The notes: generated from the sequence alone by a model not told the origin. A DNA stretch of 64,000 bases from Amycolatopsis acidiphila (GCF_021391495.1 NZ_CP090063.1:3348001-3412000), one strand, 5' to 3'; positions 41,399 to 50,895 are shown, counted from the stretch's first letter. Program-made: numbers and translations.

Positions 41399-42163
41399 AT
41401 GGGCGCGAGGACACCGTCGGACACCGGAGAGGTCGTCGTCGAGCGGGACGGCGGCACGGTCTGGCTCACCCTCGACCGCCCCGCCGCACGCAACGCGCTC
41501 AGCGAGCCGATGCGCCGCGCGTTACGCCGCGCCCTGCGTGGCGCCGACGCGGACCCGGAGGTCACGGCCGTCGTGCTGACCGGTCGCGACCCGGCGTTCT
41601 CCGGCGGGCTCGATCTCAAGGAGAGCCTGGGCGGCAAGCCCGCCGCCCGCGAGTATCCCGACCCGGGCCAGGTGCTGCGCGCTCTGCGGGTCCCGGTCAT
41701 CTGCGCGGTCAACGGCGCCTGTTACACCGGTGCCCTGGAGATGGCGCTGAGCTGCTCGTTCCTGCTGGCCTCGGAACACGCCACGTTCGCCGACACGCAC
41801 GCCCGCCTCGGGCTGCTCGCGGGCTGGGGGATGAGCGCGCTGCTGCCGCGCGCGGTCGGCACCCGCATGGCCCGGCAGATGATGCTGACCGGCGAGCCGA
41901 TCGGCGCGGCGGAGGCCCTGCGCACCGGGCTGGTCAACGAGGTGCTGCCGCACGACGAGCTGATCCCGCGGGCCCGCGAGGTCGCAGCCCGGATCGGCCG
42001 CGCGCACCGCGGCGCGGTCCGCGCCACGCTGGACCTGCTCGACTCCGGCGACGGGGTGTCGCTGGCCCATGCGCTGGCGGCCGAGACCGACGCGAAGCTC
42101 CGCTGGCGTTCGGATCCGGCGGAGATCGCGCGCCGCTTCCAGCCGGGCGGTGCCGGGGGATGA
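41399..42163 (+). CDS. Enoyl-CoA hydratase/isomerase family protein
   Basis: A 254-aa crotonase: TLDRPAARNALSEPMRRALR, oxyanion loop DPAFSGGLDLKE and VNGACYTGALEMALSCSFLL. The first catalytic-type Glu (GALEMA) is present, while the second position reads ADTHARLGLLAGWG without Glu. This variation suggests isomerase- or hydrolase-type chemistry. It lies 102 bp after the SDR and converges on an LLM gene. Confidence 0.87.
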   Translation: MGARTPSDTGEVVVERDGGTVWLTLDRPAARNALSEPMRRALRRALRGADADPEVTAVVLTGRDPAFSGGLDLKESLGGKPAAREYPDPGQVLRALRVPVICAVNGACYTGALEMALSCSFLLASEHATFADTHARLGLLAGWGMSALLPRAVGTRMARQMMLTGEPIGAAEALRTGLVNEVLPHDELIPRAREVAARIGRAHRGAVRATLDLLDSGDGVSLAHALAAETDAKLRWRSDPAEIARRFQPGGAGG

Positions 42164-42182
42164 GGGCCCGGCAGCGCCCGCG

Positions 42183-43184
42183 TCAGCGCCGGTCGAGCTG
42201 TTCCATCGTCGCGACGGCGGCCCGGGCGTAGTGCGCCTGGCGCTTGGGCCCGACCAGGAATGACGGTGTCGCCAGGAAAGCCAGCTGCGGCAGCACCTTC
42301 CGGCGCTCGAGTGTGGCGAGGGCCTCGCCGGTCGTGCCGCAGACCGCGATCTCCGCGAGCATGTCGTCGGTCACGGCGGTGGCCATCGCGTCGTTGTCCC
42401 CGGCCCGGAATCCCTTGCGGACGGCCTCGACCTGCGGCTGCCAGCCGTGCAGTTCGACGAGCCGGTCGTAGGTCTTCACGGTGAGGTAGAAGGCGACCTG
42501 ACGGCGTGCGTCGAGCCGGGCGCGTTCGGGGTCTTCGTCGTTGATCGCGGTGATCACCCAGCCCCACCGGCGGATCCCCGCCGCGTCGCGCCCGGCCTCC
42601 GCGGCACCCGCCGCCAGCGCGGGCTCGACGACCTCGCTCCACCAGGCGTCGGTGAACAGCCCGTGGCCGAGCACGCCGTCGGCCGCCCTGCCGACCGTGC
42701 GGATCATGATCTTGTTGAACGCGCCGACGAGGATCGGCACGTCCAGGCGGCCGAGCACCGGCGCCCGGATGTCGGCCTTCACCGGGTAGAACTCGCCCTC
42801 GGTCTCGATGTGCTGCCAGTTCTCGGCGGTGAGGTAGGCGCGGATCGCGGTGATCAGCTCTGCCATCCGCTTGGCGGGCGAGCCCGACTCGGCCACGAAC
42901 CAGTCCTGGTTCATCCGGCGGGTCCCGGCGCCGAGGCCCAGGAACAACCGCCCCGGCGCGGTCTTGGACAGGTGCCGGATCGCCGAGGCGTGCACGAACG
43001 GCGAGCGCGCGAAGGCGTAGGCGATGCCGGGGCCGACCTGAGCCGTGGTGGTGCCCGCCGCCATCTCGGCCGTGCTGAGATAGGCGTTGTGATCGGCGAA
43101 CTCACCGGCGCAGAACGCGGTGGCGCCGGCTTTCTCCGCCTCCGCCGCGATCTCCGCGCCGGGCCAGGGAAGACCCCACTCCAT
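42183..43184 (-). CDS. LLM-class F420-type oxidoreductase
   Basis: A 333-aa protein from the ATG at 43184 (AAGGAG, 7-nt spacing). Barrel motifs are EAEKAGATAFCAGEFADHNA, TTTAQVGPGIAYAFARSPFV, LSKTAPGRLFLGLGAGTRRM and PILVGAFNKIMIRTVGRAAD. It matches the luciferase-like F420-dependent group. It diverges from the SDR at 43384 over a 199-bp region and may reduce an enoyl or keto intermediate. Confidence 0.87.
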   Translation of the reverse strand: MEWGLPWPGAEIAAEAEKAGATAFCAGEFADHNAYLSTAEMAAGTTTAQVGPGIAYAFARSPFVHASAIRHLSKTAPGRLFLGLGAGTRRMNQDWFVAESGSPAKRMAELITAIRAYLTAENWQHIETEGEFYPVKADIRAPVLGRLDVPILVGAFNKIMIRTVGRAADGVLGHGLFTDAWWSEVVEPALAAGAAEAGRDAAGIRRWGWVITAINDEDPERARLDARRQVAFYLTVKTYDRLVELHGWQPQVEAVRKGFRAGDNDAMATAVTDDMLAEIAVCGTTGEALATLERRKVLPQLAFLATPSFLVGPKRQAHYARAAVATMEQLDRR

Positions 43185-43320
43185 CGTCGTCTCCTTAACT
43201 GTGTCGTTCGTTGCCAATCCGGCGGCAGCTACGGCGGAAACGGGTTTCTACGAGCAGGTCCGCTGCAGACCGTGTCCGCCTACTTTCGGTCGGATTGGTA
43301 ACGGCCGGGGTTGGGTTGAA

Positions 43321-43332
43321 GAATCTAACTAA
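43321..43332. promoter_or_regulatory. Operator-like motif GAATCTAACTAA
   Basis: It sits in TGAAGAATCTAACTAAACAT, which shares 18 of 20 bases with the sequence at 28954. It lies 52 bp upstream of the SDR-led operon. Confidence 0.45.
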
Positions 43333-43383
43333 ACATATTAGCGTCCGGAGGTGACAACGAGGCAAGAGTCAGGAGGGTCCGCA

Positions 43384-44154
43384 ATGCGGCTCGAGGGTGG
43401 TTCCGCGATCGTGACGGGAGGCGCCGGCGGACTCGGCGGCGCGACCGTCCGCAGGCTGGCCGAGGCCGGGATGACGGTGGTCATCGCCGACCTCGCCGAT
43501 GAGCAGGGCAAGGCGCTGGCCGCGGAGCTCGGGGGCGCGGTGCGGTACGTGCACACCGATGTGACCGACGAAGCGTCCACCAGGGACGCGATCGCGGCCG
43601 CGCAGGAGGCCGGGCCGCTGCGGGTCGCGGTGTCGGCGCACGGCGGGCCCGTCGCCGGCAGCAGGGTGCTCGACCGCGCGGGCGAGCCGTATTCGCTGGA
43701 GCTGTTCGAGCGCACCCTGAAGATCTACCTCACCGGCACCTTCAACGTCCTGCGGCTGACCGCGTCGGCGATGGCGCGCAACGAGCCGAACGAATCGGGC
43801 TGTCGCGGCGTGGTGGTCAACACCGCGAGCATCGCCGCGTTCGAGGGCCAGATCGGCCAGACCGACTACTCCGCGGCCAAGGGCGGTGTCGTCGGTCTCG
43901 GCCTCGTCGCCGCCCGCGACCTCGCGCCGGTCGGCGTGCGGGTGATGACCATCGCGCCCGGCACGTTCTTCACCCCGGCGTTCCGGATGGAGAAGGAGGC
44001 CGCGCAGGAGAAATGGGGCACGGCGGTGCCGTTCCCCAAGCGGATGGGCGAGCCGGCCGAGTACGCGCAGCTGGTGCAGAGCATCGCGGAGAACGACTAT
44101 CTCAACGGCGAGGTCATCCGGATCGACGGCGCCCAGCGCTTCGGCCCGCGCTGA
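43384..44154 (+). CDS. SDR, HSD17B10-like 3-hydroxyacyl-CoA dehydrogenase
   Basis: A 256-aa SDR from ATG 43384 (AGGAGGG). NAD-binding is [20 protein letters not shown] with an Asp after the second strand (VVIADLADE), favouring NAD. Active-site Ser and Tyr-x3-Lys are in [20 protein letters not shown] and AAKGGV. The [16 protein letters not shown] pattern and the end [16 protein letters not shown] match type II 3-hydroxyacyl-CoA dehydrogenases. It heads a four-gene plus-strand operon. Confidence 0.9.
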   Translation: MRLEGGSAIVTGGAGGLGGATVRRLAEAGMTVVIADLADEQGKALAAELGGAVRYVHTDVTDEASTRDAIAAAQEAGPLRVAVSAHGGPVAGSRVLDRAGEPYSLELFERTLKIYLTGTFNVLRLTASAMARNEPNESGCRGVVVNTASIAAFEGQIGQTDYSAAKGGVVGLGLVAARDLAPVGVRVMTIAPGTFFTPAFRMEKEAAQEKWGTAVPFPKRMGEPAEYAQLVQSIAENDYLNGEVIRIDGAQRFGPR

Positions 44155-44163
44155 GGTGGGGGC

Positions 44164-45675
44164 ATGCAGCTGACTCGGCTCGCCGCGGAGCTGGGCGGCA
44201 AACCGGCGATCGTCATGGGCGCGACGGGTGCCACGCTGACCTATCGCGACCTCGAAGCGCGCTCGAACCGGATCGCGCGGCTCTTCCGCGACCGCGGGCT
44301 GCGCCCGGGGGACCACATCGCCCTGTTGTTCGGCAACACGCTCGACGTGTTCCCGGTGGTGTGGGCGGCCCAGCGTTGCGGGCTGTTCTACACGCCGGTG
44401 AACTGGCACCTGGCCGAGTCCGAGGCCGCCTACATCGTGGAGAACTGCGAGGCGCGGCTGCTCGTGTCCGAAGTGGACATGGAGCCGCTCGCCTCGGCCA
44501 TCGCGGGCGGGCTGGACCGGCTGGTGACCGGCGGGCACGTGGACGGGGTGGAGAGCCTGGACGCCGCGGTCGCGCCGTTTTCCGACGAGCCGGTCGACGA
44601 CGAGACCGAGGGCTACTACATGCTCTACTCGTCGGGAACCACCGGGCGTCCCAAGGGAATACTGCCGGAGCTGCCCGCCACGCCCTTCGGCACCGGGTTG
44701 CCCATCGACCACCTGATGGCCGGGCGGTTCGGCTTCGGCAGGGACACCGTGTACCTCAGCCCCGGTCCGATCTACCACGCCGCGCCGCTGGGCTGGACGA
44801 CCGGAACCGTGCGCAACGGCGGAACCGTCGTGGTGATGGAGAAGTTCGACGCCGAGCAGACCCTGCGGCTGATCGAGCGGCACGGCGTGACGCACGGGCA
44901 GTTCGTGCCGACGATGTTCGTGCGGATGCTCAAGCTGCCGGGGGAGATCCGTAGCCGGTACGACGTTTCGAGCCTGCGGGTGGCCGTGCACGCGGCCGCG
45001 CCCTGCCCGGTCGAGGTCAAGGAGAAGGTGATCGACTGGTTCGGGCCGAAGCTCGTCGAGTTCTACGCCGGCAGCGAGGGCAGCGGCTTCTGCCTGATCG
45101 ACACCCCGGCCTGGCTGACGCACAAGGGTTCCGTCGGCAAGCCGGTCATGGGCGAGGTGCACGTCTGCGACGACGACGGTACCGAGCTGGGGCCGGGGGA
45201 GGTCGGCACGGTCTGGTTCGGCGGCACCCGCCGCTTCGCCTACCACCGCGACCCGGAAAAGACCGCGAGCGTGCACAACGACCGCGGCTGGAGCACGCTC
45301 GGCGATCTCGGGCAGGTCGACGAGGAGGGCTACCTTTACCTCTCCGACCGGCGGACAGACCTGATCCTTTCCGGCGGCGTGAACATCTATCCCCGGGAGA
45401 TCGAGGACGTCCTGGCACTGCACCCCGCGGTCGAGGACGTCGCGGTCATCGGCGTGCCGGATCCGGAGTTCGGCCAGCGGGTGCATGCGGTGGTGCACCC
45501 GGCCGGGGCGGCCCGGCCGGAGCTGGCGGACGAGCTGATCGCCTACTGCCGCGACCGCCTCGGCCACTACAAGTGCCCGAAGACGGTGTCCTTCGCCGAT
45601 GTTCCGCGCCTGCCCAGCGGCAAGATCCTGCGGCGCGAGCTGATGAAGCGGCACGAAGGCGTGGCGACGAGCTGA
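44164..45675 (+). CDS. AMP-forming acyl-CoA synthetase
   Basis: A 503-aa protein beginning 10 bp after the SDR. Canonical motifs are MLYSSGTTGRPKGILP, FYAGSEGSGFCLI, WSTLGDLGQVDEEGYLYLSD, RRTDLILSGGVNIYPREIED and the A10 Lys in PSGKILRREL. It is FadD-like in size and order and activates the pathway acid or a downstream acid product. It is separated from the next LLM gene by 11 bp. Confidence 0.92.
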   Translation: MQLTRLAAELGGKPAIVMGATGATLTYRDLEARSNRIARLFRDRGLRPGDHIALLFGNTLDVFPVVWAAQRCGLFYTPVNWHLAESEAAYIVENCEARLLVSEVDMEPLASAIAGGLDRLVTGGHVDGVESLDAAVAPFSDEPVDDETEGYYMLYSSGTTGRPKGILPELPATPFGTGLPIDHLMAGRFGFGRDTVYLSPGPIYHAAPLGWTTGTVRNGGTVVVMEKFDAEQTLRLIERHGVTHGQFVPTMFVRMLKLPGEIRSRYDVSSLRVAVHAAAPCPVEVKEKVIDWFGPKLVEFYAGSEGSGFCLIDTPAWLTHKGSVGKPVMGEVHVCDDDGTELGPGEVGTVWFGGTRRFAYHRDPEKTASVHNDRGWSTLGDLGQVDEEGYLYLSDRRTDLILSGGVNIYPREIEDVLALHPAVEDVAVIGVPDPEFGQRVHAVVHPAGAARPELADELIAYCRDRLGHYKCPKTVSFADVPRLPSGKILRRELMKRHEGVATS

Positions 45676-45686
45676 GGAGTACGACG

Positions 45687-46529
45687 ATGCGCTTCGGGCT
45701 GAACATCGTGCCGGTCCGCCCGGCGGAGCTGGGCGAGCTGGCGGTTCGCGCCGAAGAGCTCGGCTTCGAGTCGTTGTGGTCCGGCGAGCACGTGCTCACG
45801 CCCGTCGAGCTCGGCGACGGCTACCCGAGTGGGCCGAAACCGCCGTTCGCACCGGACTCGCGGTTCACCGAGCCGTTCGCGACGCTGTCCTTCCTGGCCT
45901 CGGTGACGCAGCGGGTGCGGCTGGGCACCGGAGTGCTGATCCTGCCGTTGCATCCCGTCGTCCCACTGGCGCGTGCGATCGCGACCGTGGACGTCTTCTC
46001 CGGCGGGCGGTTGAGCCTCGGGCTGGGCGCGGGCTGGATGCGTGAGGAGTTCGCCGCGGTGGGGCAGGGCTTCACCGACCGCGGACGGCGGATGGACGAG
46101 ATGCTCACGGTGCTCGACCTGCTCTTCGGCCAGGACCGGCCGAGCTTCGAGGGGAAGTTCCACCAGCTGCCCCCGATGGGATTCGAGCCGAAACCCGTGC
46201 AGCGCCCGCATCCGCCGTTCCTCATCGGCGGTTCCTCGGCGGCCGCGCTGCGGCGTGCCGCGCGGGTGGGCGACGGCTGGTACGGCAGCCAGGACCCACC
46301 GGACAAGCTCGCTCCCGTCATCGCGCAGCTGCACCGGCTGCGTGCCGGCTACGGCCGCGACGGGCTGTTCGAGATCACCGCCCTGCTCGGCTGGGGACAG
46401 GAGTTCGACGCCGACCTCGTCCGGGCGTACGCCGACGCGGGCGTGCACCGGTTGGTCGTCACCCCTTGGGCCCGTAGTCGCGAGGCGCCGGCGGGGATCG
46501 ACCGGTTCGCCCGCGCGGCCGGGATCTGA
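45687..46529 (+). CDS. LLM-class F420-type oxidoreductase
   Basis: A 280-aa protein from ATG 45687 behind TGAGGAG. It contains ELAVRAEELGFESLWSGEHV, TQRVRLGTGVLILPLHPVVP, FSGGRLSLGLGAGWMREEFA and HPPFLIGGSSAAALRRAARV. It is about 60 residues shorter than the minus-strand LLM enzyme at 42183. It probably uses F420 or FMN. Within the operon it sits between a synthetase and an SDR. Confidence 0.88.
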   Translation: MRFGLNIVPVRPAELGELAVRAEELGFESLWSGEHVLTPVELGDGYPSGPKPPFAPDSRFTEPFATLSFLASVTQRVRLGTGVLILPLHPVVPLARAIATVDVFSGGRLSLGLGAGWMREEFAAVGQGFTDRGRRMDEMLTVLDLLFGQDRPSFEGKFHQLPPMGFEPKPVQRPHPPFLIGGSSAAALRRAARVGDGWYGSQDPPDKLAPVIAQLHRLRAGYGRDGLFEITALLGWGQEFDADLVRAYADAGVHRLVVTPWARSREAPAGIDRFARAAGI

Positions 46530-46553
46530 CCATTGTGGACGAAGAGGAGCACG

Positions 46554-47294
46554 ATGCCGGAGTTCGACGGCAGGGTCGCGCTGGTGACCGGCGGTGGCAA
46601 GGGGATCGGCCGCGCGATCTCGCTCGAACTGGCCCGGCGCGGCGCCGACGTGGCGATCAACTACCGGGCTGACGCGGACGCCGCGGCGGAGACGGCGGAG
46701 GAGATCCGCGGGCTCGGCCGCCGCACGCTGCTGGTGCCCGCCGACATCACCGACGCCGATGCGGCCGAGGCGATGGTGACCGCGGTCCGCGCCGGGCTCG
46801 GCCCGGTCGGGCTGCTGGTCAACAACGCCGCGTACACCCGGCTGATGCCGCCGGACGAGCTGGGGCTGCGGGCCTGGCGGCGGATCTTCGCGGCCAATGT
46901 GGACGCCGCGTTCCAGATCACCTGGCTGGTCAAGGAGGACATGCGCGAGCACGGGGGAGGAGCCGTGGTCAACATCTCCTCGACCTCGTCGCTGAAACCG
47001 GATCCGGCCACGATCGCCTACGGCGCTTCGAAAGCCGCGCTCAACGCCTTCACCGCGAGCGCCGCGCTGGCGTTGGTGGGGGACGGGATCCGGATCAACG
47101 CCGTCGCCCCGGGCTTCACCCGCACGCCCCGGGTCGCCACCGTGGACCCGGCGACACAGGCGGCGATGCTCGCCGGCGTGCCGATGGGACGCCTCGCCGA
47201 GGCCGGCGAGATCGCCGCCGTGGTGGTGTTCCTGCTCTCGGAGCAGGCGAGCTACGTGACCGGGCAGGTGGTCTCGGTCGCCGGCGGTTCCTGA
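46554..47294 (+). CDS. Short-chain dehydrogenase (FabG-like)
   Basis: A 246-aa SDR from the ATG at 46554 (GAAGAGGAG). The cofactor motif is TGGGKGIGRAISLELARRGA, with Tyr/Arg after the second strand (INYRAD) pointing to NADPH. Active site: NISSTSSLKPDPATIAYGAS followed by KAALNAF. It ends YVTGQVVSVAGGS. It is the last gene of the operon 43384-47294, converging with a permease remnant 2 bp beyond. Confidence 0.9.
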   Translation: MPEFDGRVALVTGGGKGIGRAISLELARRGADVAINYRADADAAAETAEEIRGLGRRTLLVPADITDADAAEAMVTAVRAGLGPVGLLVNNAAYTRLMPPDELGLRAWRRIFAANVDAAFQITWLVKEDMREHGGGAVVNISSTSSLKPDPATIAYGASKAALNAFTASAALALVGDGIRINAVAPGFTRTPRVATVDPATQAAMLAGVPMGRLAEAGEIAAVVVFLLSEQASYVTGQVVSVAGGS

Positions 47295-47296
47295 CG

Positions 47297-47590
47297 CTAC
47301 GCCGTGCGCAGCATGCCGAAGATCGCGGACAACACCAGTGCGACGGCCATCGCCGGGAACAACCCGAGCTTGCCGCCGATGCTGATCGTCTTGGGCAGTC
47401 CGGGAATCGGCAGGAGCAGCTCACCGCGCCGGAGGAACGAGTAGAGGTAGGCCGCGTAGAGGGCGATGGCCCCGGTCGCGAAGTTGACCACTCCGGAGCT
47501 GCGGAAGGTGACGACGAGCGCGAGCGCGAGTGCCGCGAAGACCGCACCGTTGCCGAGCCCGAGTACCAGGAAACCGATGTGCTGCGACAT
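47297..47590 (-). pseudogene. Truncated LivH-type ABC transporter permease
   Basis: A 97-aa frame starting SQHIGFLVLGLGNGAVFAAL, then ALALVVTFRSSGVVNFATGA, which is the conserved N-terminus of branched-chain amino-acid (LivH) permeases of the type that often supports carboxylate uptake. It stops after AMAVALVLSAIFGMLRTA, 2 bp from the SDR end. Full members have about 290 residues, or over 600 when fused. No other transporter component is nearby, so it is a relic. Confidence 0.75.
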
Positions 47591-47749
47591 CGCACCACCT
47601 CATGTAGTCGTCGAGCGACGCGGCTATTCCGGATACTCTAAATACTCGCTCGGAGCGCGGTCAACCACGGCAGCAGCGTTGCTTGCCTGCGATAAGGCCA
47701 AGATCGGTATGGGCGCTACCTGGTGAAATAATTACGTGTACTAAATAAG

Positions 47750-48496
47750 TCACCGGGTCCGGACGCCGCCGTCGACCTCCAGCACCGTGCCATTGGTGAA
47801 CCCGGCCGCGGGGGAGACGAGGTATTCCACGGCCGCGGCGATGTCTTCTCCCGTGCCGGGCCGGCCGACGGCGATGCCGCGGCCGATCCGCTCACTCCAG
47901 GCCGGGTCGGCGCCGCCGGGGCCGTAGAGCTCGGTCTGCGGGACAAAGCCCGGCGCCACGGCGTTCGCGGTGATGCCGTCGGGGCCCAGTTCGGTCGCCA
48001 GCGTGCGGATCCACCGATTCAGGGCGGCCTTCGTGGACGCGTACGCGACTTCGCCGCCACCGCCCGTCGCCCTCGCCGCGGCCGAGGTCACCACGACGAC
48101 GCGGCCGCCGGGCCGGCGCAGCAACGGCTGAAAGGCGTGTGCGGGCAGTACCGCCGAAAGGATGTTCTGGTCCACCGTGGACCGCCAGTGCGCCGCCACG
48201 TCCGCCAGTGTCTCGACCGGACCGTGCTGCGCGCCGCCCGCGTTGAGCACCAGCGCGCCGACGACGCCGAGCTCGGCGCGCGCGAACTCCGCGAGCGCCT
48301 CGACGTCAGCGGGCCGGGAGAGGTCGGCGGTGCAGGGGATCAACCCGCCACCGGCCCGCTCCAGCACTTCGCCGCGGCGCCCGGCGATCACGACCCGGTT
48401 CCCCCGGGACGCGAGCCGCCGGGCGATCGCCAGTCCGATCCCGGTACCGCCACCGGTGACGACGGCGGTACCGGGGCCCGTGTCCGCGCCGCTCAT
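47750..48496 (-). CDS. Short-chain dehydrogenase
   Basis: A 248-aa SDR from the ATG at 48496, which overlaps the upstream stop (ATGA). NAD(P) motif TGGGTGIGLAIARRLASRGN with Arg-Arg after the strand (VIAGRRGE) suggests NADPH. Catalytic VVVTSAAARATGGGGEVAYA and STKAALNRW carry Ser, Tyr and Lys. It ends GFTNGTVLEVDGGVRTR. It is the last gene of a minus-strand operon of thiolase, DUF35, SDR, SDR. Confidence 0.9.
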   Translation of the reverse strand: MSGADTGPGTAVVTGGGTGIGLAIARRLASRGNRVVIAGRRGEVLERAGGGLIPCTADLSRPADVEALAEFARAELGVVGALVLNAGGAQHGPVETLADVAAHWRSTVDQNILSAVLPAHAFQPLLRRPGGRVVVVTSAAARATGGGGEVAYASTKAALNRWIRTLATELGPDGITANAVAPGFVPQTELYGPGGADPAWSERIGRGIAVGRPGTGEDIAAAVEYLVSPAAGFTNGTVLEVDGGVRTR

Positions 48497-49260
48497 CGCG
48501 GCGCGAACCGCTGCCCGGCGTCGAGGCGAAGGCACTGGCCGTTGAGCATCGGGTTGTCCACGATCGCCAGCGCGAGCTTCGCGTACTCCTCGGGCCGGCC
48601 CATCCGCCTGGGGAAGGCGGCGTCCTTGGTGAGCGCGACCTTCATCTCCTCGGACAGCCGCCCGATGCCCCCGGTGGCGAACAGGCTGGGTGCGATGGCG
48701 AGCACCCGGATGCCGAGCGAGCCCAGGTCACGGGCCATCGTCAGGGCCATCCCGGCGATCGCGGCCTTGGCCGCGGTGTAGGCGACCTGCCCGATCTGTC
48801 CTTCGAACGCGGCGATCGACGCGGTGTTGACGATGACGCCCCGCTCGCCGGTCTCCGGGTCCTCGGGTTCGTTGCGGCTCATGTGCAGGGCGGCAAGCCG
48901 GCTGATGTTGAAGGTGGCCACCGTGTTCAGGTCGAGTACCCGCCGGAAGGACTCCAGCCCGTGCGGACCCTTCCTGGACAGGGTGCGCTCGGCCATGCCG
49001 CCGCCCGCGGTGGTGACGGTGACGTGCAGTCCGCCCAGCGCCTCGACCGCGGCCTCCAGTGCGACCTCGGCGCGAGCGAAGTCGGTCACGTCGACCGGGT
49101 GGAACGTCCCGCCCAGCGCCGCCGCGACCTCGGCGCCGGCCGAGCCCGGGCGGTCCAGCACCGCGACGGCGGCGCCGCGCGCGGCGAACAGCTCGGCGGT
49201 GGCCCGGCCCATCCCGGACGCGCCGCCGACGACTGCTGCCTTCTTGCCCTTGATCTCCAT
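48493..49260 (-). CDS. SDR, HSD17B10-like 3-hydroxyacyl-CoA dehydrogenase
   Basis: A 255-aa SDR paralogous to the one at 43384: both have [14 protein letters not shown] and a C-terminus with LRLDAGQRFAPR-type ending. NAD motif GGASGMGRATAELFAARGAA is followed by AVLDRPG (Asp, NAD preference). It probably oxidises a 3-hydroxyacyl-CoA, feeding the thiolase encoded in the same operon. Confidence 0.9.
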   Translation of the reverse strand: MEIKGKKAAVVGGASGMGRATAELFAARGAAVAVLDRPGSAGAEVAAALGGTFHPVDVTDFARAEVALEAAVEALGGLHVTVTTAGGGMAERTLSRKGPHGLESFRRVLDLNTVATFNISRLAALHMSRNEPEDPETGERGVIVNTASIAAFEGQIGQVAYTAAKAAIAGMALTMARDLGSLGIRVLAIAPSLFATGGIGRLSEEMKVALTKDAAFPRRMGRPEEYAKLALAIVDNPMLNGQCLRLDAGQRFAPR

Positions 49261-49267
49261 CCCGGCC

Positions 49268-49693
49268 CTACCCGGCCGGCCGGAACAGCGGCAGCTTCCA
49301 GCCCTCGGCGATGGGCGAGAAGAGCACCTCGACCTCGTCACCGATCCGGACCTGCGCCGGGTCGACGTCGATCACGTTGCTGACCAGCCGGGCCCCGGGT
49401 GCATCGGGCAGCTCGAGCACGGCCGCGACCAGCGTGATGTCCGGCAGGCCGGGAAAGCCGTGCACCACCGAGAAGCTGTACACCACGGCACGGCCGGCGA
49501 GCTGGGCCCACTCGACCTCGCGCGACTGGCAGTTCGGGCAGAAGGGCGTGGGTGGCATCCGGAACGTGCCGCACCCGGCGCATTTCGCCGCGACCAGCCG
49601 GTCCTCCTTCGCCGCCTGCCAGAACGGCTCGGTGTACGGGTCCGTGGTGATGTGGACGTTTTCGCCGGGCAGCGCCGTGGCGAGCGCGGTCAT
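49268..49693 (-). CDS. DUF35 Zn-ribbon/OB-fold protein
   Basis: A 141-aa protein with the rubredoxin-like zinc ribbon CAGCGTFRMPPTPFCPNCQS (C-x2-C...C-x2-C) followed by an OB-fold (AVVYSFSVVHGFPG, VRIGDEVEVLF). DUF35 proteins bind CoA substrates and assemble with thiolase-like lipid-transfer proteins, as in ChsH2-DUF35/Ltp2 retroaldolases. The ATG overlaps the thiolase stop (ATGA), supporting a complex. Confidence 0.92.
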   Translation of the reverse strand: MTALATALPGENVHITTDPYTEPFWQAAKEDRLVAAKCAGCGTFRMPPTPFCPNCQSREVEWAQLAGRAVVYSFSVVHGFPGLPDITLVAAVLELPDAPGARLVSNVIDVDPAQVRIGDEVEVLFSPIAEGWKLPLFRPAG

Positions 49694-50880
49694 GAGTCCC
49701 TCCCGAGGATGAGCCCGGAGACCGGGAGCGCGGCGGGGCCGCCGGAGACGAGTGCGAGTTCGGCGTCGGGGACCTGGTTGATGGCCGTGCCCCGCATCTG
49801 TTCGACGCCTTCCTTGATGTGGGTCATGCCGATGATGTAGGCCTCGGAAAGCTGGCCGCCGTGCGTGTTGACCGGGATGGAGCCGCCCTTGTAGCGGATG
49901 GCGCCGCTCTCCACGAACTCGCCGCCCTCGCCCTTCGCGCAGAAGCCGTAGTCCTCCAGCTGCATCAGCACCATCGGGGAGAAGTGGTCGTAGAGCAGCG
50001 CCACGTCAATGTCGGCCGGTCCGACACCCGCTCGCTGGTACAGGTGCTTGGCCACCGGTGCGTGCCCGGAGGAGGCGAAGTTCTCGCCGGGCATGCCCAT
50101 CCAGCCGAACGCGCGGCCCCACTCGCGCCTGCCGCCATGGGCCGCGGCGACCACCGGCACCGGCTTCTGCTTCAGGTCCTTCGCCCGGTCCGCGCTGGTG
50201 GTGATCACGGCGACGGCGCCGTCGGTCTCGAGGCAGAAGTCGTACAGGCACAGCGGTTCCGCGATCATCCGCGCGTTGAAATAGTCCGCCCGCGTGAGTG
50301 GTTCCTTCTTGAGCGCCTTCGGCCGGTTCGCCGCGTTCTCCCGCTGGGACAGTGCGATCTCGGCGAACGCCTCCCGGCGGGTGCCGTAGTCGTGCATGTG
50401 GCGCCGGGTCAGCACCGACATCAGGTGCCCCGGGCCGGACAGGCCCGAGGGCTGGATGAAGGAGTTCAGCGGGCTGGGCGGCACCGCGGCGAAGACCGAG
50501 CCAAGCCGCTGCCGCGCCTGCTGCAGGGCCATCACGGTCACCACCACGTTGGCGTCCCCGGCGACGATCGCCGCGCGGGCGAGCCCGATGGACCCGGCCG
50601 CGCCACCGCCGCCGGAGGTGAGCGCGGCGGTGAAGGTGACCTCGGGGATGCCCAGGGTCTCCATGAAGTCCGCGGTGTCCATCGACTGGCCGTAGCCGGC
50701 GCCGGCGCCGGAGTAGTAGGCGAAGCCGTCGATGTCCTTCGCGGTCAGCCCGGCGTCTTCGCAGGCGGCCAGGATGGCCGAACCGGCGAGCTCGGTGATC
50801 GTTCGTGGCCAGGACTGGCCACGCCGGTAGTACTCGGTCGCGCCCACTCCGACTATGGCGACATCACTCGTGGCCCTCAT
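49690..50880 (-). CDS. Thiolase-like protein (SCP-x/Ltp type)
   Basis: A 396-aa thiolase-superfamily protein from the ATG at 50880 (GAGGAGGAGG). It has VAIVGVGATEYYRRGQSWPR, AALTSGGGGAAGSIGLARAA where thiolases have their nucleophilic Cys, and VNTHGGQLSEAYIIGMTHI with the active-site His. Absence of Cys at the nucleophile site points to an aldolase-like or non-classical thiolase, consistent with the DUF35 partner. It leads the operon behind a TGAAAACGTCATTTTCA-type operator. Confidence 0.88.
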   Translation of the reverse strand: MRATSDVAIVGVGATEYYRRGQSWPRTITELAGSAILAACEDAGLTAKDIDGFAYYSGAGAGYGQSMDTADFMETLGIPEVTFTAALTSGGGGAAGSIGLARAAIVAGDANVVVTVMALQQARQRLGSVFAAVPPSPLNSFIQPSGLSGPGHLMSVLTRRHMHDYGTRREAFAEIALSQRENAANRPKALKKEPLTRADYFNARMIAEPLCLYDFCLETDGAVAVITTSADRAKDLKQKPVPVVAAAHGGRREWGRAFGWMGMPGENFASSGHAPVAKHLYQRAGVGPADIDVALLYDHFSPMVLMQLEDYGFCAKGEGGEFVESGAIRYKGGSIPVNTHGGQLSEAYIIGMTHIKEGVEQMRGTAINQVPDAELALVSGGPAALPVSGLILGRDS

Positions 50881-50895
50881 CGGCCTCCTCCTCAG

